Assembly (NCBI GenBank): GCA_021847325.1
Contig: JAJZTY010000005.1
Span: 1-34,878, forward strand
DNA: 34,878 bases
From: Bacillota bacterium
GTDB lineage: Bacteria > Bacillota_I > Bacilli_A > Erysipelotrichales > Erysipelotrichaceae
Direction: 5' to 3'
The translations under genes were made by a program, and so were the position numbers. The notes beneath the pieces are model-generated. The model was given only the letters and a program-made list of their open reading frames with translations. It searched no databases and was not told the origin of the DNA. This document shows, in pieces, positions 11,662-17,332 of the stretch. Each line of letters begins with the position of its first letter. The stretch's first letter is position 1.

Positions 11662-11991
11662 TTAATCTTCTACACTTCCATCCCTTTTTTGAAATAATTC
11701 TAAAGCATAATCCAAAACAACTGCTCCATTTACCATGCCATAGTCTTGCATTCGAATTATGGCAACTGGAATTTTCAGTGGATCCGCAAATCGCTTTGCA
11801 TCTGACATTAGGTAAATAAGTTGTGGACCTAATAACACCACATCTGCTGACGGAACTTCTCTTTCAAGTGTATTGGCCGAGTACGCCTTGATAAAACAAG
11901 AAATTCCACGAGCTTGAGCCGACTGATTCATTTTATGAACCAACAATGAAGTAGACATACCAGCTTGACAGAATAATTTGATGATGACCAT
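11662..11991 (-). CDS. PTS EIIB, lactose/cellobiose family
   Basis: Cytoplasmic phosphocarrier that passes phosphate from EIIA to the sugar entering through EIIC. The 109-residue protein starts MVIIKLFCQAGMSTSLLV; C8 followed by the xAGMSTS phosphate-binding loop is the active site. The VVLLGPQLIYL strand and the C-terminal ...PVAIIRMQDYGMVNG are also typical of the Lac/Cel IIB fold. GGAGGAAGT stands directly before the ATG. It is encoded between EIIA and EIIC as in lic operons of Bacillus. Confidence 0.94.
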   Translation of the reverse strand: MVIIKLFCQAGMSTSLLVHKMNQSAQARGISCFIKAYSANTLEREVPSADVVLLGPQLIYLMSDAKRFADPLKIPVAIIRMQDYGMVNGAVVLDYALELFQKRDGSVED

Positions 11992-12013
11992 ACTTCCTCC
12001 ATTTCACATTGAT

Positions 12014-12328
12014 TTAACGAAACGTTTTATAAATGTGTAAAATCTCTTCGGCAACTTCTGACATCACAATCGCCATCCCAAGATGATCTTGAGCATGAAC
12101 CATAATGATATTCATATCAACTGGTTCACCACAAATTTCTGCTTGACTTAATGTCGTCTGAATTAAGTGAGCTTGATTCAGATCTTCATGAGCTAAAGCG
12201 ATAAGTTCAACCGCTTCATCCATCTCACCTGCTCTTGCCTTCTTCATCGCTATCATTGATTTTGACTTAGAATTACCCGCATGTAAGATGATTTGAAAGG
12301 CTAATTGATATCGAGTATCATCCATCAT
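12014..12328 (-). CDS. PTS EIIA, lactose/cellobiose family
   Basis: First phosphocarrier of the PTS; it takes phosphate from HPr. The open frame extends seven codons further upstream (to 12349), but that ATG has no Shine-Dalgarno, whereas the internal ATG at 12328 has AGAAAGG nine bases upstream. With this start the protein is 104 residues, the usual family length, and the active-site His of VHAQDHLGM falls at residue 78, the same number as in the well-studied lactose EIIA. The FQIILHAGNSKS motif near the N-terminus is also conserved. It is the first gene of the operon EIIA-EIIB-EIIC-GH1-GH1-HAD. Confidence 0.93.
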   Translation of the reverse strand: MMDDTRYQLAFQIILHAGNSKSKSMIAMKKARAGEMDEAVELIALAHEDLNQAHLIQTTLSQAEICGEPVDMNIIMVHAQDHLGMAIVMSEVAEEILHIYKTFR

Positions 12329-12390
12329 TTCACCTAGCCTTTCTAACATTAATCTGAATTAAGACTTTGTTGGTCATTAACCTATTTCCT

Positions 12391-12418
12391 ATTCTATCTA
12401 ATATAGATTTTATTTCAA
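12391..12418 (-). promoter_or_regulatory. Promoter of the PTS operon
   Basis: Minus strand: -35 TTGAAA (12413-12418), 16-base spacer, -10 TAGAAT (12391-12396). The predicted start near 12384 gives a leader of about 55 bases. The sub-optimal boxes fit an activator-dependent promoter. Confidence 0.6.
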
Positions 12419-12430
12419 TTTGTACTTTTT

Positions 12431-12444
12431 CCATAAGGTTATGG
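12431..12444. promoter_or_regulatory. Palindromic site CCATAA-GG-TTATGG, candidate LicR-type activator site
   Basis: A perfect inverted repeat with 6-base arms and a 2-base centre lies between the divergent promoters. Its centre is about 20 bases upstream of the -35 box of the PTS operon, a usual place for an activator, and about 35 bases upstream of the regulator's own -35. Binding by the adjacent PRD regulator is inferred from position. Confidence 0.5.
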
Positions 12445-12470
12445 TATTTTTGCAAATCAAAACGACTTGT

Positions 12471-12499
12471 TTGTTTAAAAATAAACTCTATACTATAAT
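12471..12499 (+). promoter_or_regulatory. Promoter of the LicR-type regulator gene
   Basis: Plus strand: -35 TTGTTT (12471-12476), 17-base spacer, -10 TATAAT (12494-12499). Predicted start about 12506, some 40 bases before the ATG. Confidence 0.7.
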
Positions 12500-12545
12500 A
12501 AGTCGGATAAATATTTTAATATGCATAATATAACGAAAGAAGTTT

Positions 12546-14447
12546 ATGAAAGAAACTAGGATTAAGAAAATATTTGATCTTCTAAGTGAACATCACACCT
12601 ATATTACAGGCGAGAAATTAGCTCAGCTTCTTTCAGTTAGCACAAAAACAATTCGTAATGAACTTAAAACACTAGACACTATTTTTAGTAAGAATGGTGG
12701 TAGAGTGGATTCTAAATCAGGCTTAGGTTATCATTTTGAAGTAACCGACATGGAAATGTTTCGTACATTTATCGCCAATAAATGGCATGAGTACGCTTTT
12801 GAAGAAGATACCTTAGTTTATAAATCCAATCGAGTTATTTTCTTATTAAAAATTATGTTATTTGAGAAAGATTATATTAAGGCCATTGATCTCTGTGATC
12901 GCCTTCAAATCTCGAAATCACAACTTAGTACCGATTTACAATTACTCCGACAAAAAATAGAACCCTTCCAACTCCATTTGGATGTAAGACCCCATCATGG
13001 AATGAAGATTATTGGTAAAGAATTAAATCTTAGATTATGCATCGCAAATGTTGTATACAATGAAAAACAACTTCTTGATGAAGAAGAGTTTGAAACTCAA
13101 TTTATTTTGAGTGAAATTCGATCTAACATCTTACGAGTCTTTAATCATTATCACTATGAAACCAGTGAATTAGTTTTCCATAATCTTGTGATTCATTTAT
13201 TTGTCGCATTAGAAAGAGTTAAGATTGGTGAATCCATTGTGATGGAATCGCAACTCCTAGAAACATTAAAACAAGATAATGAGTACCAAATAGCTCATGA
13301 TATTATTCATGAAATAGAAAAATTATTTGGTTACTCATTCCCAGAAGATGAAAAAGGTTATGTTTCTATGCATTTATCGGGGAAACGTGTCTTTGGCCAA
13401 TCTGAACAAGAATCCAATGTCGTAAGTAGTGAAGTTGATGAACTTGTAATGAATATGTTGGATCGAGTACGAGTTGTGATGGATATCGATTTAACCAAAG
13501 ACTTAGATTTACGTATTGCTTTAGGCTTGCATTGTGTTCCTTTAGTAAAACGTATTAGTTATAACCTTATGATGAAGAATCCCTTATTGGATGACATCAA
13601 GAAACATAAACAAGCTTATTTAACGGCTGAGATTGCGTCTGAAGTCATCGAACGTCGCTATTTGATTAAACTCAGTGAAGATGAAATTGCTTACTTTGCG
13701 CTTCATTTCTATGTCGCATTAGAGCGTCATAAAGTTACGATTAATCGAAAAAAAGTATTGCTGGTTTGTTCTACCGGTCATGGGACCGCAAAATTATTAC
13801 AGTTTAGATTCAAACAAGAATTTGATCCATTCTTAGAGAATATTGTGACGAAAGACGCATTATCACTCAATCAAATCGATCTTAATCATTTCGATTTAAT
13901 TGTTTCAACAGTACCCTTATCCGTTAAAACAATCACACCAATTATCTATGTATCAACTTTATTAAGTGATCATGATTTACAAACCATTCGTCATCGTTTT
14001 AATCAGAATGATATGTCAATTGCAGAATACTTTGATCGTAAATTATTCTATAAAGATATTGTGGCAAATACTAAGGAAGATGTTATCTTCTTTATGTCAA
14101 ATAAGATTAGTGATTTATACAACTTTAGACCAGGTTTCTATGAATCCATATTGCGACGTGAAGCATCCGCATCTACAGAGTTTGGGAATTTGATTGCGAT
14201 CCCTCATCCAGACCAAGCCTTTAGTCATACAACTTTTGTATCGGTTGCGGTATTAAAAAAACCAATCTTATGGAATGAAAGAATGGTTCAATTAGTCTTT
14301 ATGTTGTCCTATGGTGATAATGAGAACGATAATTTGGATGTCTTCTTTGCGAAGAGTGCACAGTTCTTAACCAGTGCTAAAGATATTCAAGCTGCGATTG
14401 ATGCCAGTGATTACGATGATTTTATTCGTTTAATCGATAAGACTTAA
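12546..14447 (+). CDS. LicR-type PTS-regulated transcriptional activator (HTH-PRD-PRD-EIIB-EIIA)
   Basis: A 633-residue DNA-binding regulator whose activity is set by phosphorylation from the PTS. Order of domains: winged HTH at about 1-60 (LAQLLSVSTKTIRNEL), a second helical HTH-like region to about 160, PRD1 at about 190-290 (H213, H217, H276), PRD2 at about 300-395 (H329, H387), an EIIB-like domain with the active Cys C408 (LLVCSTGHGTAKLL), and a fructose-type EIIA domain with H554 (IAIPHPDQ). This is the full architecture of LicR of Bacillus, the activator of lichenan/cellobiose PTS genes, and not of the shorter antiterminators. It is divergent from the PTS operon, which is its likely target. 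It ends tail to tail with a lipoprotein gene, the two stops overlapping at TTAA. Confidence 0.93.
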   Translation: MKETRIKKIFDLLSEHHTYITGEKLAQLLSVSTKTIRNELKTLDTIFSKNGGRVDSKSGLGYHFEVTDMEMFRTFIANKWHEYAFEEDTLVYKSNRVIFLLKIMLFEKDYIKAIDLCDRLQISKSQLSTDLQLLRQKIEPFQLHLDVRPHHGMKIIGKELNLRLCIANVVYNEKQLLDEEEFETQFILSEIRSNILRVFNHYHYETSELVFHNLVIHLFVALERVKIGESIVMESQLLETLKQDNEYQIAHDIIHEIEKLFGYSFPEDEKGYVSMHLSGKRVFGQSEQESNVVSSEVDELVMNMLDRVRVVMDIDLTKDLDLRIALGLHCVPLVKRISYNLMMKNPLLDDIKKHKQAYLTAEIASEVIERRYLIKLSEDEIAYFALHFYVALERHKVTINRKKVLLVCSTGHGTAKLLQFRFKQEFDPFLENIVTKDALSLNQIDLNHFDLIVSTVPLSVKTITPIIYVSTLLSDHDLQTIRHRFNQNDMSIAEYFDRKLFYKDIVANTKEDVIFFMSNKISDLYNFRPGFYESILRREASASTEFGNLIAIPHPDQAFSHTTFVSVAVLKKPILWNERMVQLVFMLSYGDNENDNLDVFFAKSAQFLTSAKDIQAAIDASDYDDFIRLIDKT

Positions 14448-14815
14448 TTTGATTGTTTCTCTAACTCTATTTCTTCAATAATGAGGGAATAGAGTTTTTT
14501 ATCGATTGTTGTCTGATAGAAAATATCTTTAATTTGATACGTTAATATTCCTTCTTTATTGATGAAATATGTTTCATCTTCCTTATTTTCAAATTGAAAG
14601 TTAATCAGAACAGAATCAATCCCGAAAAGTAAATCATCACTTATCCTACGATTAAACTTTGCATTATCAATCGCATCATAGACTGTTTGACAGATATCTT
14701 GGTTCGACTGTCCAATATAACTTGATATCAGTACTCCATAATGACAAGACTTTATATCCGGTATTTTTGCGCAAGAGCTTAACACTATAATTAATCCAAT
14801 GATTAGCTTTTTCAT
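14444..14815 (-). CDS. Small lipoprotein of unknown function
   Basis: A 123-residue protein with a clear lipoprotein signal: MKKLIIGLIIVLSSC, lipobox LSSC with the modified Cys at residue 15. The mature part is short and rich in Ile, Asp and Tyr, with two further Cys residues (CHYGVLI and DICQTVY) that could form a disulfide outside the cell. I do not recognise a family. GGGGGAAG stands four bases before the ATG. It follows the ispD-like gene by 22 bases and is probably co-transcribed with it. Its 3' end carries the terminator of the convergent regulator gene. Confidence 0.75.
   Translation of the reverse strand: MKKLIIGLIIVLSSCAKIPDIKSCHYGVLISSYIGQSNQDICQTVYDAIDNAKFNRRISDDLLFGIDSVLINFQFENKEDETYFINKEGILTYQIKDIFYQTTIDKKLYSLIIEEIELEKQSN
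14463..14500 (+). terminator. Terminator of the regulator gene, located inside the convergent lipoprotein gene
   Basis: AACTCTATT (14463-14471) pairs with AATAGAGTT (14488-14496) over a 16-base loop, followed by TTTT and an interrupted T-tract, 15 bases after the regulator stop. The same bases encode the C-terminal part of the lipoprotein on the other strand. Confidence 0.6.
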
Positions 14816-14837
14816 TCAACTTCCCCCAAGTTAAATA

Positions 14838-15479
14838 TCATCGAACATCTTCTGGTGTTGTGATTTTAATGTTGTCGTATGATCCCTTTACAACTTTAAT
14901 TGGTACATTACTATAACGTTCGATAAGTTGAGCATCATCCGTAGCCTTGAAGTTATCTTCTTGAGCTTGGTGAATACAATCTAATAAAAGACTCGTCTTA
15001 AAAGCTTGTGGTGTTTGTGCATTCTTTAAACACTCACGATTAATGGTCTTTACCACATAACCATCTTTAACTTCTTTAACTGTATCTTTCACATCAATTG
15101 CTAAGAAAGCAGCTTGTTCAGTCTCCATCGCAAGTAATAGTTCATCAATTAATTCAATCGTACAATAAGGACGAGCCGCATCATGGACTAACACAATATC
15201 TTCAGTGACACACATTAAACCGTTATAAACGGAATCTTGACGTGTTGCGCCACCTCCAACATTTACAATTCTTCCCATTTCATGGGTTTGTGTTACCTTA
15301 TGTAAATCGTGTGGATTGGTCACAATTACAAGTTGTTTACATCGCACATCATCCACGAATAATTTAACAGTCATATCTAAAACGGTCATTCCATCTTTTA
15401 ATGGATAAAACACTTTATTATATCCAAGCCCCATCCGTTCGCCTTTTCCGCCTGCTACTATAAGTACCGAATAGTTCAT
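14838..15479 (-). CDS. ispD: IspD-family cytidylyltransferase
   Basis: Predicted 2-C-methyl-D-erythritol 4-phosphate cytidylyltransferase (MEP isoprenoid pathway), transferring CMP from CTP. Motifs in order: VAGGKGERM with K22 for nucleotide binding, GGGATRQDSVYNGL, VHDAARPY, NAQTPQAF, ATDDAQLIE and NIKITTPEDV. At 213 residues it is some 10-20 shorter than the usual enzyme, because TGA follows PEDVR where the family continues with a final helix. The related TarI (ribitol-5-phosphate cytidylyltransferase) shares most motifs and cannot be excluded. No other MEP or teichoic-acid gene is nearby. GAGGG lies seven bases before the ATG. Confidence 0.82.
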   Translation of the reverse strand: MNYSVLIVAGGKGERMGLGYNKVFYPLKDGMTVLDMTVKLFVDDVRCKQLVIVTNPHDLHKVTQTHEMGRIVNVGGGATRQDSVYNGLMCVTEDIVLVHDAARPYCTIELIDELLLAMETEQAAFLAIDVKDTVKEVKDGYVVKTINRECLKNAQTPQAFKTSLLLDCIHQAQEDNFKATDDAQLIERYSNVPIKVVKGSYDNIKITTPEDVR

Positions 15480-15514
15480 AATGTCCCTCTTAATTTATTC
15501 TATTCTATCAAAAT

Positions 15515-15528
15515 TCAAAGCGTTTTCA
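15515..15528. promoter_or_regulatory. cre-like site between ispD and the B12 riboswitch promoter
   Basis: TGAAAACGCTTTGA (minus-strand reading) matches the CcpA operator consensus TGWAANCGNTNWCA at all but one position. It lies about 35 bases before the ispD start and about 25 bases upstream of the -35 box of the B12 operon. A single site with one mismatch can occur by chance. Confidence 0.25.
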
Positions 15529-15551
15529 CATAATTAATATCTCTATTAACA

Positions 15552-15580
15552 TTGTTTATGCACAAAAACTAGCCTATAAT
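15552..15580 (+). promoter_or_regulatory. Promoter of the B12 operon
   Basis: -35 TTGTTT (15552-15557), 17-base spacer, -10 TATAAT (15575-15580). The predicted start near 15587 coincides with the first base of the riboswitch P1 stem. Confidence 0.8.
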
Positions 15581-15586
15581 GAAATT

Positions 15587-15740
15587 GCTTAGATTGGTGC
15601 TAACGCATAATAGGGAATTCGCAATAAACGAAGCTGTCCCAGCAACTGTAGATCTGGACAAGAGGAAGTATCCACTGTAAAACGGGAAGGATCCTTGAGG
15701 ATGAACGATCAGCCAGTAGACCTGCCAATGATAAGCGTTG
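15587..15740 (+). ncRNA. Cobalamin (B12) riboswitch aptamer
   Basis: The conserved landmarks occur in the correct order: TTGGTGC, TAATAGGGAATTC, GAAGCTGTCCCAGCAACTGT, CCACTG, CGGGAAGGAT and the B12 box AGCCAGTAGACCTGCC (15711-15726). The closing stem pairs GCTTA-G-ATTGG (15587-15597) with CCAAT-GA-TAAGC (15725-15736). Adenosylcobalamin or another cobalamin is the known ligand of this class, and binding normally shuts expression off. The genes behind it (transcobalamin-like protein, ECF S component, adenosyltransferase) agree with B12 regulation. Confidence 0.95.
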
Positions 15741-15812
15741 TTTTATCTTCTGGGAACAAGATAAAAAGACATTAGCCTGTCTTTTTTGTACACATCCAGA
15801 TGTGTATTTTTT
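15741..15812 (+). terminator. Riboswitch expression platform with tandem terminators
   Basis: Three hairpins follow the aptamer. The first, 15741-15766, has a 9-bp stem (TTTTATCTT / AAGATAAAA). Terminator 1, 15763-15786, has a 9-bp stem AAAAAGACA / TGTCTTTTT with loop TTAGCC and further T. Terminator 2, 15789-15806, has TACACAT / ATGTGTA with loop CCAG and six T (15807-15812). The first stem and terminator 1 share bases 15763-15766, so they exclude each other in part. Terminator 2 is independent. The first gene's GGAGG (15821-15825) comes after both. Confidence 0.8.
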
Positions 15813-15833
15813 ATTGTAAAGGAGGCTTAGTTC

Positions 15834-16277
15834 ATGAAGAAAAATTTAGTTCGTATTGGTATAGCAGTTGTCTTATTAGTTGGTTCATTATTTGTATATA
15901 ATCAATTCTTTAGACAAGGAAATGAAGGTTCAAAAGAAGTACAAATCATCTTAACGGTTGATCAAGATGGTCAAGATGTGGTTATTCTAGATGTGACACA
16001 ACGCACAGATGATGAAATGTTAGGCACATTCTTGGAAACTGTACTAAAAGATGAAAATCTAGAATATAACTTTTCTGGTAGTGTATCTGATCCATATGGA
16101 CGATATATTGTCGGAATTGGGGAATATGAGACGAAAGATAGTGCTGTAGGTCCTTGGTGGTTATTTAATTCCACAACCAATAAAGATTGTGTGAGTGCTG
16201 GTTTCTGTCCTGGAATCGATATTACTCCACTTTACGATAAAGACGTATTTACATTTGAATTTACAGCGAGTTACTAA
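15834..16277 (+). CDS. Membrane-anchored transcobalamin-like (DUF4430) protein
   Basis: A 147-residue protein with a short cytoplasmic end, one membrane helix at about residues 6-24 and an extracellular domain. No lipobox Cys is present, so the anchor is a helix rather than a lipid. The outer part has the DUF4430 pattern: a beta-rich start (KEVQIILTVDQDGQDVV), SDPYGRYIVGIGEYE, then the hallmark VGPWWLFNSTTNKDC and SAGFCPGIDITPLYDKD with a final beta strand. The domain is related to the beta-grasp C-terminal domain of animal transcobalamin and intrinsic factor. Two Cys (NKDCVSAGFC) could form a disulfide. As first gene behind the B12 riboswitch and 3 bases before an ECF S component, it is probably a cobalamin-binding surface partner of the importer; that function is inferred. 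Confidence 0.85.
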   Translation: MKKNLVRIGIAVVLLVGSLFVYNQFFRQGNEGSKEVQIILTVDQDGQDVVILDVTQRTDDEMLGTFLETVLKDENLEYNFSGSVSDPYGRYIVGIGEYETKDSAVGPWWLFNSTTNKDCVSAGFCPGIDITPLYDKDVFTFEFTASY

Positions 16278-16280
16278 TGT

Positions 16281-16784
16281 ATGTTTAATGTCCGTAAACT
16301 CGTTTTATTAGCCTTACTTGCGGCAGGTGCGCTTGCCTTACAAGTATCTCTTTCTTTCTTACCGAATGTGGAGTTAGTCACATTATGGTTTTTAATCATT
16401 GGATTAAGTTTAAGTTTTAAGGAGAGCGTCATTGTGGTATTTGTGTTTACTCTTCTTGAAGCGTTAGTCTGGGGATTTGGAGATTGGGTATTAGGTTATT
16501 TATGGATATGGACAGTTTGGATTATCATGATTCGTTGTTTTAAACCAATCTTAAAAGACAAAACACATTTATGGGCGCTGCTGGGTGCGTTCTATGGTTT
16601 TGTCTTTGGTTTTCTATTTGCGGCTCAACATGCTCTCCTATATGGCCTTAATATGGGGATAGTTTATTGGATTCGGGGCATAAGTTTTGACATTATCCAC
16701 GCTTTCTCGAATTATAGTCTTATACTAATTTTATTTACACCGATATTAAAGGTGTTTAATAATTTAATAAGAAAGTGGGGTTAA
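16281..16784 (+). CDS. ECF transporter S component, predicted cobalamin-specific
   Basis: A 167-residue integral membrane protein with about six helices, starting MFNVRKLVLLALLAAGALALQ. The pattern (SFLPNVELVTLWFLI, an acidic helix LLEALVWGFGDWVLGYLWIW, FGFLFAAQHALLYG, WIRGISFDIIHAFSN) is that of the small substrate-binding S subunits of energy-coupling factor importers. The alanine-rich first helix fits binding to the shared T subunit. No EcfA/A'/T genes are in the window, so a shared energising module encoded elsewhere is expected (group II ECF). The riboswitch upstream and the adenosyltransferase one base downstream argue for cobalamin or a precursor as substrate. Its Shine-Dalgarno is weak, so translational coupling to the upstream gene is likely. 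Confidence 0.85.
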   Translation: MFNVRKLVLLALLAAGALALQVSLSFLPNVELVTLWFLIIGLSLSFKESVIVVFVFTLLEALVWGFGDWVLGYLWIWTVWIIMIRCFKPILKDKTHLWALLGAFYGFVFGFLFAAQHALLYGLNMGIVYWIRGISFDIIHAFSNYSLILILFTPILKVFNNLIRKWG

Positions 16785-16785
16785 T

Positions 16786-17250
16786 ATGCCAGTCACAACT
16801 AAAACAGGAGATCGTGGTTTTACAAGTATTAAAGATGGACGTGTTTCTAAGGATGAACCCGTTATTGATGCGCTTGGAAATTTAGATGAGTGCAGTAGTT
16901 TAATCATCCATATGCAAGCTCAATTGGAGCTTGATAAAGAACCTTGGGAAAAGATTGTCAAGGAATTGTATGATATATCCGCTTATGTCGCAGGCTATAA
17001 GAAAACGATTGATTTAGAGGATAGTATTAAACGTTTAGAGACGTTTATTGAAGCCAATCAATCTCGTTATTCTAACTTTATTTATCCATTTAACCAAAAG
17101 AAAGCTGCTTTCTTACACTATGTTAGAACGGTTGTAAGAAGAGCTGAAAGAAGCTTAGTTAAGGTGAACGAAACACAGCTTATTGATACAGCTGTTTTAC
17201 AATATATTAATCGATTATCTGATTATTGTTTTGTGAATGAATTAGTTTGA
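16786..17250 (+). CDS. Cob(I)alamin adenosyltransferase, PduO type (divergent, short)
   Basis: Transfers the 5'-deoxyadenosyl group of ATP to cob(I)alamin to make adenosylcobalamin. Family marks are the N-terminal TKTGDRGFTS (residues 5-14), the DGRVSKDEPVIDALGNLDECSS region, VRTVVRRAER (R118, R119, E121, R122) and INRLSDYCF (142-146). At 154 residues it is about 20-30 shorter than most family members, and the usual PGG before the catalytic helix reads PFN here, so it is a divergent member; the key Arg and Asp residues remain. It starts one base after the S-component stop with GTGGGG as Shine-Dalgarno. The following class II ribonucleotide reductase needs exactly this product. Confidence 0.88.
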   Translation: MPVTTKTGDRGFTSIKDGRVSKDEPVIDALGNLDECSSLIIHMQAQLELDKEPWEKIVKELYDISAYVAGYKKTIDLEDSIKRLETFIEANQSRYSNFIYPFNQKKAAFLHYVRTVVRRAERSLVKVNETQLIDTAVLQYINRLSDYCFVNELV

Positions 17251-17298
17251 TGAAATATTGAATGTAAACAACTTTCAGAAATTGAACTTAATTTTGTA

Positions 17299-17307
17299 TG
17301 TTAGAAT
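17299..17307 (+). promoter_or_regulatory. Possible extended -10 promoter in front of nrdJ
   Basis: TG-T-TAGAAT (17299-17307) fits an extended -10 element 25 bases before the nrdJ ATG, but no good -35 box stands 16-18 bases upstream. No terminator was found between the adenosyltransferase and nrdJ, so read-through from the riboswitch operon is also possible. Confidence 0.3.
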
Positions 17308-17332
17308 TGAAATTACAAAAAGGGGTGTTTTT

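Noticed and set aside
17258-17332. Longer TTG start for nrdJ
   Set aside because: The 25 extra residues have no Shine-Dalgarno in front and do not resemble an RNR N-terminus; AAAGGGG supports the ATG at 17333.
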